From Nocardia paucivorans NBRC 100373 (lineage in GTDB: Bacteria; Actinomycetota; Actinomycetes; Mycobacteriales; Mycobacteriaceae): a stretch of 37,005 nt of DNA. The stretch is taken from contig NZ_BAGE01000037.1 in NCBI RefSeq assembly GCF_000308675.1, forward strand, positions 1 to 37,005, given 5' to 3'. The first letter of the stretch is position 1. Each line of letters opens with the position of its first letter. Shown here piece by piece: positions 16,643 to 24,894 of the stretch. The notes below the pieces were generated by a model. That model was given only the letters and a program-made list of their open reading frames with translations. It did no database searches and was not told the origin of the DNA. The position numbers and the translations under genes are program-made.

Positions 16643-17068
16643 TCAGTCGGCGAACACGTCCGTGAGATCACCGTAGAGGCGCTGTTCGGTGAACCGGAGC
16701 TGTGGACCGTTGGCGGTGTCCACCTCACGGACCGTGCCGAACACGCTTCCCGGAATATCCACCGTCCGACCGTTTTTCAGGTTGTAGTGGATCCGGATCT
16801 CGAGGGCGAAATCGATGGTGCCGTCCGCGCGCGGCGATTCGAGACGCGAGAGCACGGTGTGCTTGATACCCGTGCAGCGGTCCAAAACCACCTGGATCGA
16901 CCCCGCCGCGGCTTCCCGGCCGGTGACCGTCGGGGCATTGGCGAAGGTCAGGCGAACGTCCTCGGTCATCAGGGCGCATGCCTGCGCCAACCGATCCGGT
17001 TCGAGGGTGTCGATCAGTTCGTAGTAGTGCTCGCTCAGTTCTTGGACGGACGTTATGGCCGTGGTCAT
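16643..17068 (-). CDS. SnoaL/NTF2-like fold protein
   Basis: A 141-residue protein of the NTF2-like superfamily (SnoaL-type), which includes small cyclases, isomerases and hydratases as well as non-catalytic subunits. The pattern is characteristic: an N-terminal helical part ELSEHYYELIDTLEPDRLAQ, then ALMTEDVRLTFANAPTVTGR, IQVVLDRCTGIKHTVLSRLE and a sheet with FALEIRIHYNLKNGRTVDIP. ATG 17068 is chosen because GAGGAG lies 5-6 bases upstream. The frame stays open to 17185, and that extension (MPGDFVYFEHSAETMF) looks moderately protein-like, so a longer form is conceivable. It lies downstream of and on the same strand as the flavin monooxygenase, so the two may form a transcription unit acting on one substrate, as SnoaL-like proteins and hydroxylases do in polyketide tailoring. 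Confidence 0.8.
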   Translation of the reverse strand: MTTAITSVQELSEHYYELIDTLEPDRLAQACALMTEDVRLTFANAPTVTGREAAAGSIQVVLDRCTGIKHTVLSRLESPRADGTIDFALEIRIHYNLKNGRTVDIPGSVFGTVREVDTANGPQLRFTEQRLYGDLTDVFAD

Positions 17069-17231
17069 GGCTCTCCTCGTGGTGCCTGCTCTGGGCCCGG
17101 CCGGTTCGAACGCCGGCGGACCGAGGAACTCGCGTCGGAACATGGTCTCCGCGCTGTGCTCAAAGTAGACGAAATCACCAGGCATATCGAGCAGTTGGGC
17201 GCGATACGTGACGACTTGTTCCGAGTGGTGT

Positions 17232-18410
17232 TCAGCGTACGGTGAGTTCGGCGAGACGACAGGCGAGATCGGTTCGTACGGTGGGGATTTTCGCCAGGGT
17301 GAACAACGCGCCGTTGCGCAGCAGACGGGCCGGTCGGGACCGGAGAGTCGCCGCCCGGGTCATACGATCGGTGAACGCGAGCACATCCGTGGCGATCGGC
17401 CGCCGCGCCCTTTCGTAGGTGTCGAGTACGGTATCCGGTTCGCCCGCGTCGACCCGGGCGAGCAGTCGACCGAGGACGACCGCGTCCTGGATGCCGGTGT
17501 TCATGCCCTGGCCACCCGCCGGGCTGTGCACATGAGCGGCATCGCCCGCGAGCAGAACGCGGTCCGCGCGATACCGATCGGCGATTCGGTGATGTATCCG
17601 GAACCGAGAACTCCACAGCACCTCGTGCACCTTCGCGGCGCCATGGCCGCAGCGGCCGTCGAGCACGTCCTGGATATCCACACGGGTGGGATGTTCCGGA
17701 GCCGCGGCGACGGTGGCCACCACGCGATAACGGTTCGGTGCGATGTCGTCGGGCAGCGGTACGACCACCGTGACGCCGTCCGGGGAAAACAACAGCGCCA
17801 CCGTGTCCCGGGGGATCGCCCAGTCCATTCGAACGTCTCCGAGGATGAACGAAGCGGGGTAGGTGCCGCCGGTGAAGCCGATACCGGCCTGCTCACGGAC
17901 AATGCTGTGCATACCGTCGGCGCCGATGAGGTAGCGGGTCTCGAGGGAGCCCGCACTACCGTCACCGTCGATATATCCGACGGTGACGTGGCCTTTCCCC
18001 GCCGCGAGCTCGGTCACCCGATAGGGGCGATGCACCCGGACCCCGTCCCGGTTCAGCCGCCCCAGCAACACCTGCTCGGTAATGTCCTGCGGGACCATGA
18101 GCATGTACGGGTAGGGCGTGGGGAGCCCGTCGAACGGGATGGTGGCCAGGGTGCGAGTTCCGTCCCGCACGGTCGCCCGGGAGACCCGCAGACCTCGGGA
18201 AACCAATTCGTCGGCGAGACCGAACTCCGCGAGCACCTCCAGCGTGCGGGCGTGCATCACCACGGCGCGGGAGGTGTCGCAGTCCGCGGCGAGCCGGTCG
18301 AGCAGGACGAAGTCGACTCCCGCGTCGGCGAGGACGATCGCCGCGACGAGCCCGGTGGGCCCCGCGCCCGCAATGGCGACGGAGGTGGTGCTCGGCGGTG
18401 GGGTGCTCAT
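17232..18410 (-). CDS. FAD-dependent aromatic monooxygenase (PheA/TfdB class A flavoprotein)
   Basis: A 392-residue class A flavin monooxygenase that hydroxylates an aromatic or polyketide-like substrate with NAD(P)H and O2. The dinucleotide motif GAGPTG is at residues 15-20, the second FAD/NAD(P)H motif GADGMHS at 163-169, and GDAAHVHSPAGGQGMN at 289-304, all intact. The length fits single-domain members that lack the C-terminal thioredoxin-like domain of phenol hydroxylase. ATG 18410 is preceded by AAGGAG. A 13-bp inverted repeat (CTCAC-GAG-GTGAG) lies 15 bp upstream. The SnoaL-like gene follows on the same strand after 163 bp. Substrate is unknown; resistance enzymes such as rifampicin monooxygenase belong to the same superfamily but are longer. 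Confidence 0.92.
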   Translation of the reverse strand: MSTPPPSTTSVAIAGAGPTGLVAAIVLADAGVDFVLLDRLAADCDTSRAVVMHARTLEVLAEFGLADELVSRGLRVSRATVRDGTRTLATIPFDGLPTPYPYMLMVPQDITEQVLLGRLNRDGVRVHRPYRVTELAAGKGHVTVGYIDGDGSAGSLETRYLIGADGMHSIVREQAGIGFTGGTYPASFILGDVRMDWAIPRDTVALLFSPDGVTVVVPLPDDIAPNRYRVVATVAAAPEHPTRVDIQDVLDGRCGHGAAKVHEVLWSSRFRIHHRIADRYRADRVLLAGDAAHVHSPAGGQGMNTGIQDAVVLGRLLARVDAGEPDTVLDTYERARRPIATDVLAFTDRMTRAATLRSRPARLLRNGALFTLAKIPTVRTDLACRLAELTVR

Positions 18411-18424
18411 TGCGGCTCCTTACC

Positions 18425-18437
18425 CTCACGAGGTGAG
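18425..18437. promoter_or_regulatory. Inverted repeat before the monooxygenase gene
   Basis: CTCACGAGGTGAG is a perfect 5-bp inverted repeat with a 3-bp centre, immediately upstream of the monooxygenase ribosome site. It could be an operator, but sites this short occur by chance. Confidence 0.25.
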
Positions 18438-18594
18438 CTCCGCCCTCGCTACCACTGTGGCACGCCCGCCGGACGACGTCGACACCGGAGATAGGGAGCG
18501 GCCGGGGTACGGGGTTGAGAAGCGGATTCGCCCGATCCGACGATGAGCGTGGAACGCCGAGTGGTGTCGGGGCCTGTGGGTGATTTCTGTCGGT

Positions 18595-19263
18595 GTGACC
18601 GATGAGGGTGGCTGCGACCGGTTCAGGGCGTTGTCCCGTGTTGAGCCGGCACGGTTCTTCTACCTCGATGACGAAGGTCGGAAGCCGATCGCGGTAGGAG
18701 GGCAGCCGGCCGAGCAACCGATGACGTGCTGGAGGTGTTCGACCTGTTGATGGTCACGGATCTGATGTCGAAGGCCGAGCCGGACCCGCCGTCGCCGGTG
18801 GATCTACGCCGCCGCGTGAAGGCGATGGTGCCCGAGGTCGACCTGCCCGAGCTGGTTCTGGAGGTTATGTACTGGATGCCCGGGTTCACCGAGGCGTTCA
18901 CCTACGCCTCCGACAACGGCGCCCGCGTCGCGGATCTCGGATTGTCGATCGCGGCGGTGTTGTGCGCGCACGCGATGAATGTGGGTTTCAAGGCTGGTGA
19001 TCAGCCCGGGTGCGGACGCGCTGACCTGTGACCGGCTGCACCATGTCGATCAGAGTTACGTCCTTTCGGAGACGTTGACCGCGGCCACCGCCGAGCTGTT
19101 CCAGGCCCGGGCCGGCATCGGGTTGGCACAGCTATGGGGCGGTGGCCTGCTCGCCGCCGGACCGAACCCGAAGTACTTCGGCCGCAACAGGGGCATCACC
19201 TGGTTGAACATGCTCGACGACCAGTTCGCCGGCCTGGCGGCCGAGGTGGTGTCCGGTCGGCAA
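18595..19263 (+). pseudogene. Relic of a Tn3-family transposase (TnpA)
   Basis: Three pieces of a Tn3-type transposase, normally about 1000 residues, remain in order. The N-terminal piece (GTG 18595) has PARFFYLDDEGRKPIA, the start of the Tn3 N-terminal domain. The middle piece (frame at 18726) has DVLEVFDLLMVTDLMSKAE, VYWMPGF-like and NGARVADLGLSIAAVLCAHA. The last piece, after a +1 shift near 19005, has ALTCDRLHHVDQSYVLSETL and ARAGIGLAQLWGGGLLAA. This is joined directly to GPNPKYFGRNRGITWLNML and QFAGLAAEVVSG. The segment between GGGLLAA and PNPKYFG, which carries the first catalytic Asp (V-D-G) in active enzymes, is deleted, and the C-terminus is gone. I found no 38-bp terminal inverted repeats. 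It is dead and old or heavily rearranged. Confidence 0.88.
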
Positions 19264-19670
19264 CACACACGAGAGGGTTCGCCGTCGGTGTAATACGAAC
19301 CGTCACCCGGTCTGGGGTAGGCGTAGTAGTGGTAGAGCCGCCGGACAGCGCCTTCGTGTGTGTCGAGGACGACGTGCTCCGCACCGTATTCGTCATGGTC
19401 GAGCGCGACGAATACGCGGGAGACGAGTTCGATTTGCGCGGCAAGCCATGCCACCAAGTCGGCGAGCTGCTCGTCATCGTTATCGAATACGTGTTTGATC
19501 CGGTAGTAGCCGTCGACCCGTTCGATGGGCAGGGCATCGAGCTCGATCTTCGAAATTTCGGCTTCCGAGCCTTGTGGCAATCCGGGTGTACCAGCGTAGA
19601 AGGTCGCCACCGCTGCCGGATCCGCACCCGGCACCAGATCGATCCAAGCGATGCCCATAAAAGTCGACAC
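19056..19670 (-). CDS. Unknown protein, 3' end replaced by antisense transposase sequence
   Basis: The first 133 or so residues (MGIAWIDLVPGADPAAVATF onward, with KIELDALPIERVDGYYRIKH and VFVALDHDEYGAEHVVLDTH) have normal, acidic, compact-protein composition and match no family I can name. After DGSYYTDGEPSRV the frame crosses near 19263 into the Tn3 relic read backwards (the complement of PNPKYFG). It continues as low-quality proline/serine-rich sequence to 19056. The native C-terminus has therefore been lost and the 204-residue product is a chimera. GTG 19670 gives MSTFMGI; ATG 19658 is an alternative and slightly better spaced from GGAG. Whether the truncated protein folds is unknown. Confidence 0.6.
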   Translation of the reverse strand: MSTFMGIAWIDLVPGADPAAVATFYAGTPGLPQGSEAEISKIELDALPIERVDGYYRIKHVFDNDDEQLADLVAWLAAQIELVSRVFVALDHDEYGAEHVVLDTHEGAVRRLYHYYAYPRPGDGSYYTDGEPSRVCCRPDTTSAARPANWSSSMFNQVMPLLRPKYFGFGPAASRPPPHSCANPMPARAWNSSAVAAVNVSERT

Positions 19671-19787
19671 GCTCCGAAGCGTAGCGGTGTCGCCCCTGGT
19701 GGTTCGGCTTCCTGAGTAGCCTGCTCGGCGACGTCCTCCGATGTGGCCTATCGCGACCAGACCCTGGGCTACCCGCCTGCCATATCG

Positions 19788-20330
19788 TCACCGATCTCGC
19801 CGTCGCGCGGCCGGGTCGGTCTGCCGGTACACGACATTGCGGGTACTACCCTTACGGGGCACCACCGCGCACCGGTTGGTCGTGTCGAGATCGGAGATGT
19901 CGAGCCCCGGGATCTCCTCGGCGCGGGCCACGGTCTCGTACGGCATCGTCCACAACGTTCGCTCCCGCAGCGGCGCCTCACCGCCGAGCAGCCCGGCGAC
20001 CTCGACAGTGCTCAGCGACCGACCGTTGTCCGGCGGCATCGGCCGCGTCCGCCAACCGGACCCCGGCCACCGCCTGGGCAGTGTCCGCACCGCGCCCATT
20101 CCGAACCCGCCTCCCGCTCTACGGCAGATGGTATGCCGCTATCTGCCATAGATGCCTTGGCGCCGGATCGGGCGGATCTACTCCTCAACCCTCGGTACGG
20201 GGGCGTACGCACGGACCGTGGGCCGAGCATCCGGGCATCGCCGCCCGGATGCCGAACCCGGCAGAGCCTGCGGTCTCCATTGCCGGGCATACCACTGCTG
20301 CCGCCGATCAATCATCGTTTTTGTGGAAAC
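19788..20330 (-). pseudogene. Relic of a tyrosine recombinase/integrase
   Basis: In one frame (about 20050 down to 19800) the sequence reads SLSTVEVAGLLGGEAPLRER, TLWTMPYETVARAEEIPGLD and DLDTTNRCAVVPRKGS. This closely follows the start of the phage-integrase catalytic domain, including the region around the first catalytic Arg (R-A-E-E). Upstream, in another frame near 20240-20310, is WYARQWRPQALPGSASGRR, resembling the core-binding domain linker of the same enzymes. The rest of the catalytic domain (H-x-x-R and the Tyr) is absent: the frame stops at 19788 soon after VVYRQTDPA. The gene is thus frameshifted and truncated. It lies beside the Tn3 relic and an inverted repeat that could be a former recombination site. 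Confidence 0.7.
20118..20152. repeat. Inverted repeat inside the recombinase relic
   Basis: TCTACGGCAGAT (20118-20129) and ATCTGCCATAGA (20141-20152) are inverted copies, 11 of 12 positions matching, with an 11-base spacer. The arm length resembles the core site of a tyrosine recombinase, though the spacer is longer than the usual 6-8 bp. It could equally be a hairpin. Confidence 0.55.
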
Positions 20331-20561
20331 GATCGACGTTGCGCGTACGGTCGCGCTGGAGGGTCGCCGGCTCGGTAACGATCGTCTGCCCGGCACCCAC
20401 CCCGCACCGCCTAGGCCGGAGGGCGGTCCGCTCGGGGGATCCACGATCATCGCGCCGAGAAACCGGTTCCATTGCCCCGCGGTGGGTGGGAGGCGACCGA
20501 TGTGACAGGTGGACGAGATCGGGTATCTCCCATGTGAGAAGCCCATCTGGAGGTGGTTGTA

Positions 20562-20798
20562 ATGCGCGAGAACCATTTCGGCGCACCGGAAGTTGTGGTT
20601 CCGGTGGTCGAGGAGAAACCGATGCGAACCTGGTTGTGGCTCACGATGCTCATCATCGCGTTCGTCATCGGTCTCGCGGTCGTGGTGATGGTGTTGGTGA
20701 GCAATGCCGATTTCGACACCGGACCCGCGAAGACGACCCCCACCCAGGGGCCCTGTGAACCCTTCTGCACCAACACCGTCGCCCCGCCGGCTCCCTGA
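20562..20798 (+). CDS. Small single-pass membrane protein of unknown function
   Basis: A 78-residue protein: a polar N-terminus (MRENHFGAPEVVVPVVEEK), one long hydrophobic helix (WLWLTMLIIAFVIGLAVVVM), and a short extracytoplasmic tail with two cysteines in CEPFC that ends TNTVAPPAP. The ATG at 20562 has a clear GGAGG at 20549-20553. A GGGTAT at 20521-20526 resembles the -10 of SigF-type promoters, but I see no proper GTTT at the matching -35 distance. The C-x3-C tail may form a disulphide. No family recognised. Similar small membrane proteins are common in Nocardiaceae. Confidence 0.7.
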   Translation: MRENHFGAPEVVVPVVEEKPMRTWLWLTMLIIAFVIGLAVVVMVLVSNADFDTGPAKTTPTQGPCEPFCTNTVAPPAP

Positions 20799-20882
20799 TC
20801 GTTCCACGCTCGTCGCAGCGGACCGTTGTCGGCGCCATGCTGCTAGTGTTCTCGCGCCGATGCCGCCCACGAGAGACGTTCG

Positions 20883-21272
20883 ATGACCGACACACCCCCT
20901 CCGGTGCCGCGAGACGCCGGCCCCGTTCCGAGCGGAGGCCCGGCCGGCCCCGTTGTCGACTACCGATTCACCCTCGCAAACGAGCGCACATTCCTGGCCT
21001 GGAGCCGAACCGCGCTCGGTCTGCTCGCCGCAGGTGTCGCCGTGCACCAACTGGTCGAGCCCGACCGGATGACTCCGGTGCGTACAGCGCTGGCGTTGGG
21101 ATGCACGATTCTCGCGGTCGTCACCGCGCTCGGCGCCTATGTGCGTTGGCGGCGGGTCACGGCCGCCATGGACGCGGGTCGCCCGCTACCACCCACCCGG
21201 TTGATACCGACCTTGACCGTGGGTCTTGCGCTCATGGCCGGTCTTGTCGCGATCGGCCTGTGGCTGTGGTAG
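20883..21272 (+). CDS. DUF202 family membrane protein
   Basis: A 129-residue protein with a proline-rich N-terminal 25 residues and the DUF202 signature DYRFTLANERTFLAWSRTAL, which begins the first helix. Two more helices follow (ALALGCTILAVVTALGAYV and IPTLTVGLALMAGLVAIGLW). These YidH-like proteins are small inner-membrane proteins of unknown function. ATG 20883 is the natural start, although the ribosome site is weak (GAGAGACG). The stop overlaps possible GTG starts of the APH-like gene, so the two may be co-translated. Confidence 0.9.
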   Translation: MTDTPPPVPRDAGPVPSGGPAGPVVDYRFTLANERTFLAWSRTALGLLAAGVAVHQLVEPDRMTPVRTALALGCTILAVVTALGAYVRWRRVTAAMDAGRPLPPTRLIPTLTVGLALMAGLVAIGLWLW

Positions 21273-22234
21273 TCGCGGGCGGCCGCAGCGAAAACGACCC
21301 GATACCGATAACGCTTCCCCGCGAGGTCGAGACCACGGTTCGGGAGGCCTTCGCGGAGCGGGGCGAACGTTGGCTCGCCGAGCTACCCGAGGTGGTGGCG
21401 CACCGGTGCCGGGAGTGGGAGCTGGAGCTTGTCGGCCCCCCGTTCGGTGGGGGTACCCACTCCTTCGTGGCGCCGGTGCGGCGTGGTGACGGTACGGGCG
21501 CGGTGCTGAAGATTCCGGTCGTCGACGAGGAGGACGCCGGCGAGGCCACAGGGATGCATTGTTACGACGGTGACGGTGCGGTGCGGCTGTACGATTTCGA
21601 CCCGGACAGCGGGGCGATGCTGTTGGAGTGGGCCCGTCCCGGTACGCCGCTGGTCGTCCAGCCGCGGATTCCCCTGGAAGGCCGTCCGGAGAACGAGGGC
21701 AGAGTACAGATCGCCTGCGCCCTGTACCGGCGCCTGCGTCGCCCGGTCGGCGATAGCCCGGCCGGATATCCGTCCCTGCCGCTGGTGACCGATGTGGTCG
21801 CCGACTGGACGCGGCGACTGTCGGATCCGGCGTCGGCCGCCTGGTTACCGCCGGAAGTGACCGCGCAGGCACGGGATTGGTGTTCGGCATTGGCACAACC
21901 GGACGGACCGCCGGTAATCGTCAATCGCGATACCCATCTGGGCAATATCGTCGCCGCGGAACGGGAACCGTGGCTGCTGATCGATCCGAAGGCATATCTG
22001 GGGGAGGCCGCGTTCGATGCCGGATTTCTCATTCTGAAACAGGTGGAGACCCATCCCGACCCCGCCCGTGCCGGGAAACAGGTCGCGGCCACGGCGGAGG
22101 GGCTCGAGGTGGATCGGGAACGGGCCCGTGGGTGGGCGTTCATGCGGGCGTTGGAAGAGACCGCGTGGTCGTTCGAGGACGGCAGGCCCGAGGATGTGAC
22201 CAGATTTCTCGCGGTGGCCATGGCATTGGCGTGA
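21260..22234 (+). CDS. Aminoglycoside/hydroxyurea-type phosphotransferase (APH(6)-like)
   Basis: A 324-residue kinase-fold protein like the streptomycin 6-phosphotransferase and hydroxyurea phosphotransferase family. Visible elements are REVETTVREAFAERGERWLA, a glycine-rich loop GGGTHSFVAPV, an ATP lysine in AVLKIPVVDEEDAGEA, the catalytic loop VNRDTHLGNIV (Asp and Asn kept; the usual HGDLHPGN is altered), and the metal-binding LLIDPKAYLGEAAFDAG. A general role is phosphorylating small hydroxylated molecules; resistance is possible but not proven, since housekeeping members are frequent in actinobacteria. The start is uncertain: GTG 21260 or 21266, both overlapping the end of the DUF202 gene, fit the family's N-terminus. 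No ribosome site is evident, suggesting coupled translation. It converges on the carboxyltransferase gene. Confidence 0.85.
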   Translation: MAVVVAGGRSENDPIPITLPREVETTVREAFAERGERWLAELPEVVAHRCREWELELVGPPFGGGTHSFVAPVRRGDGTGAVLKIPVVDEEDAGEATGMHCYDGDGAVRLYDFDPDSGAMLLEWARPGTPLVVQPRIPLEGRPENEGRVQIACALYRRLRRPVGDSPAGYPSLPLVTDVVADWTRRLSDPASAAWLPPEVTAQARDWCSALAQPDGPPVIVNRDTHLGNIVAAEREPWLLIDPKAYLGEAAFDAGFLILKQVETHPDPARAGKQVAATAEGLEVDRERARGWAFMRALEETAWSFEDGRPEDVTRFLAVAMALA

Positions 22235-22246
22235 ATGGCGGCGCGT

Positions 22247-24256
22247 TCACCGCCGGGTGGTCAGTTCTCCCGATTCGCGCCAGGATTCCCGTTCGGCGGC
22301 GAACGCGGCCGCCTGGCGGGTGCGGAATTGTTCGATGGACGGGGCGTGTTCGGTCAGGAAGCGCCGATACTCGGCGAGTCGGAACTCGCCGGGGCGGGTG
22401 CGAAGTTCGCCGCGGCCGGCGGCGAAGTCGGCCCGGAGATCGAGCAACTCCTGCGCTTCCACCGGATACCAGCGAATCCGGTCGAAAAATCTCAGCAGCC
22501 AAGGGTTTTCGCTGTCCGCGCGCCGACTCCACACTTGGGTGGTGCGACCGACGAACTGATAACCGCCCGGGCCTTCCATCCCGTATATGCACAGATACGC
22601 GCCACCGATACCGACCGCATTCTCCGGGGTCCAGGTGCGGGCGGGATTGTATTTGGTGGTGACGAGCCGGTGCCGTGGGTCGATGGGGGTGGCCAGTGGC
22701 GCGCCGAGATACACATCGCCGAGCCCGAGAACGAGGTATTCGGCGGCGAAGACGGTGTCGTAAACGTCTTGGACGCTGTCCAATCCGTTCACGCGCCGGA
22801 TGAACTCGATATTCCACGGGCACCAGGGTGCGTCGGCTCGCACCCCGTGCATATAGCGGGTGATGGCCTCTCGGGTGGCGGGGTCGTCCCACGACAGCGG
22901 CAGTTCGACCGTGCGGCTGGGCACCACCAGATCGTCGGCGGGCGGGAGTTCGGTCTCCGTTTCGATCAGTAGATCGAGCGCCGCCACGGTGCTCAGGTGG
23001 GTGGGGTCGAGTCGGATCTGCAACGAGCGAACCCCCGGGGTGAGCTCGGTGATGCCTCGCTCGTTGCACCCGCGCAACTGTTCGTGCAGGGCGTGGACGC
23101 GGGCGCGCAGAGTCAGATCCAAGGTCATGGCGCCGTATTCGACCAGGATCCCGTCGTCGCCCGCCCGTCGATAGGTGACGGGGGTGCCGTCCGCGGTTTC
23201 CGCCCGGCCCAGGATTCCGTCGTCACCGTCCCCGCCGGCGGACAATACGAACGGCCAGTGGGCCCGACGGCCGGGGCCGAGTTCCCGCGGCGAGGCGGTC
23301 CGATCGGCGCGGACCGGGACGAAGCGCACCGTGTCGCCCGGACAGAGTTGCCCCAGCTTCCACAGTTCGGCCGCGGCGACGGTGACCGGGCAGACGAATC
23401 CGCCCAGGCTGGGACCGTCGGGTCCGAGCAGGATCGGGGTGTCGCCGGTGAAGTCGAGGGCGCCGACGGTGTAGGCGGTGTCGTGGATGTTCGACGGGTG
23501 CAGGCCGGCTTCACCACCATCGGGACGGGCCCACCGGGGTTTGGGGCCGATCAACCGCACCCCTGTCCGATCGGAGTTGAAATGCACACGGTAGGCGGTT
23601 CGGAACAGAGTTTCGATATCGGCGCGGGTGAAGAATTCCGGGGCGCCGTGCGGTCCCTCGGTGACCGCGAGTTCCCAGCATCGGGTGAGCACCGGCTGCT
23701 CGCCACCGGGTACGGCGCCGACCGGCGCGGGCCGATGGGTCGCCATCGGAAGCATGTCTCCCCGCGCCAGGGCCCGGCCGTGCATACCCCCGAATCCGCC
23801 CAGGGTGAACGTGGCGGCACTACCGAGATGGTCGGGTATCCGGAAACCACCGGACACCAGGAGGTAGCAGCGCATACCCGGGCCGCGTATCGCGCCGATA
23901 TCGAGCACTGCACCGGCGGGCACCGGCACCGGCCGCCACATCGGCACCGGTCGGCCGGCCACCGTGACCTCGACGGGCGCCCCGGTGACACATATCAGGG
24001 TGGGCTCCGAGAACCGCAGCGCCGGACCGGCCATGGTGCATTCCAGTCCGGCCGCGCCCTCTGCATTGCCCAGGGCGCGGTTGCCGAGCCGGAACGACAG
24101 ATCGTCCATCGGGCCCGACGGCGGCACCCCTACATGCCAGTATCCGGTGCGTCCGGGCCAGTCCTGCACGGTGGTGAGCAGGCCCGGCCGTTCGACGAAC
24201 GCGGTCGGGTCGGTCGCGGCGGGGTGCGGATCGGCGAGCGTCGCCGGGGCCGTCAT
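22247..24256 (-). CDS. Carboxyltransferase subunit of a urea/guanidine carboxylase (AHS2-AHS1 fusion), no BC or biotin domain
   Basis: A 669-residue cytoplasmic protein equal to the central and C-terminal carboxyltransferase part of urea amidolyase/guanidine carboxylase. The AHS2 (KipA/PxpC-like) domain is at about 20-320: [37 protein letters not shown], GCxR-type core and [20 protein letters not shown]. The AHS1 (KipI/PxpB-like) domain is at about 355-565: [18 protein letters not shown], ending [17 protein letters not shown]. The carboxylase tail then continues to ERESWRE. Full-length enzymes carry an N-terminal biotin carboxylase (about 450 residues) and a C-terminal biotinyl domain with an AMKM motif; both are absent here and the upstream base is already the UAAP1 gene. 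ATG 24256 overlaps the UAAP1 stop. It must use separate BC and carrier proteins, or have another role. Confidence 0.9.
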   Translation of the reverse strand: MTAPATLADPHPAATDPTAFVERPGLLTTVQDWPGRTGYWHVGVPPSGPMDDLSFRLGNRALGNAEGAAGLECTMAGPALRFSEPTLICVTGAPVEVTVAGRPVPMWRPVPVPAGAVLDIGAIRGPGMRCYLLVSGGFRIPDHLGSAATFTLGGFGGMHGRALARGDMLPMATHRPAPVGAVPGGEQPVLTRCWELAVTEGPHGAPEFFTRADIETLFRTAYRVHFNSDRTGVRLIGPKPRWARPDGGEAGLHPSNIHDTAYTVGALDFTGDTPILLGPDGPSLGGFVCPVTVAAAELWKLGQLCPGDTVRFVPVRADRTASPRELGPGRRAHWPFVLSAGGDGDDGILGRAETADGTPVTYRRAGDDGILVEYGAMTLDLTLRARVHALHEQLRGCNERGITELTPGVRSLQIRLDPTHLSTVAALDLLIETETELPPADDLVVPSRTVELPLSWDDPATREAITRYMHGVRADAPWCPWNIEFIRRVNGLDSVQDVYDTVFAAEYLVLGLGDVYLGAPLATPIDPRHRLVTTKYNPARTWTPENAVGIGGAYLCIYGMEGPGGYQFVGRTTQVWSRRADSENPWLLRFFDRIRWYPVEAQELLDLRADFAAGRGELRTRPGEFRLAEYRRFLTEHAPSIEQFRTRQAAAFAAERESWRESGELTTRR

Positions 24257-24894
24257 CGGGTCACCACCATGCGCACCGGAGTCGGCTCGAAACCGTTGCA
24301 GGGATTGTTGATCTGCGGGCAGTTCGATACCAGGACGAGGGTATCGATCTCCGCGCGCAACGAGACCGTCTTCCCGGGTGCCGACAAACCGTCGACGATA
24401 CCGAGTGTGCCGTCGGATTCCACCGGCACGTTCATGAACCAGTTGATGTTCGAGACCAGATCGCGTTTGCCCATTCCCCAGACGGCGGCCTCGGCGAGAA
24501 AGTTCTCCACGCAGGCGTGCTGGTGTCGGGTGTGGTGGCCGTAGCGCAGGGTGTTCGATTCCTGGGAACAGGCCCCCGCGATGGTGTCGTGGTTGCCCAC
24601 CTCGTCGGCGATCACGGTCATCAGCGCTGTTCCCGCATCGGTGCGCAGCACACTGCCGGTGGTGAGAAAGATATTGCGCTGGGCGGCGATGGTGGCCTGG
24701 GCGCTGTAGCGGTCGGTGTGGTCGGCCGCGGAGTACAGCAGACAGTCGACGGCCTGATTGCCGTGCAGATCGATGATGTCCAGGCGTTCGCCCGCCCGCA
24801 CGACGGCCGACCACGGGGCGCAGGCCGGCACCACTTCGTCGAGCACCACCGTCGCCGTGGTGGGGGAGCCGCTCGTATCCACTCCTGTCGTCAT
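24253..24894 (-). CDS. Urea carboxylase-associated protein UAAP1 (DUF1989; carboxyguanidine deiminase subunit-like)
   Basis: A 213-residue DUF1989 protein. It shows [40 protein letters not shown], the His/Cys-rich [37 protein letters not shown] and the C-terminal [17 protein letters not shown]. The pair UAAP1/UAAP2 has been shown in other bacteria to form the zinc-dependent carboxyguanidine deiminase (CgdAB) acting between guanidine carboxylase and allophanate hydrolase. That is family knowledge; it has not been tested for this protein. ATG 24894 overlaps the UAAP2 stop (ATGA), and the stop overlaps the carboxyltransferase start, so these genes should be translated in step. A GTG at 24927 would extend it into UAAP2 and is rejected. 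Confidence 0.92.
   Translation of the reverse strand: MTTGVDTSGSPTTATVVLDEVVPACAPWSAVVRAGERLDIIDLHGNQAVDCLLYSAADHTDRYSAQATIAAQRNIFLTTGSVLRTDAGTALMTVIADEVGNHDTIAGACSQESNTLRYGHHTRHQHACVENFLAEAAVWGMGKRDLVSNINWFMNVPVESDGTLGIVDGLSAPGKTVSLRAEIDTLVLVSNCPQINNPCNGFEPTPVRMVVTR

Noticed and set aside
16643..17185. Longer 180-residue form of the SnoaL-like protein
   Set aside because: A strong GAGGAG precedes ATG 17068 and the family begins near there; the extension has no ribosome site.
19743..20378. A 211-codon plus-strand ORF
   Set aside because: Low-complexity Arg/Pro-rich shadow opposite the recombinase relic, whose minus-strand sequence matches an integrase domain.
20521..20526. GGGTAT as the -10 of a SigF-type promoter for the small membrane protein
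   Set aside because: No GTTT-like -35 element at 15-17 bp upstream; the hexamer alone is too common.
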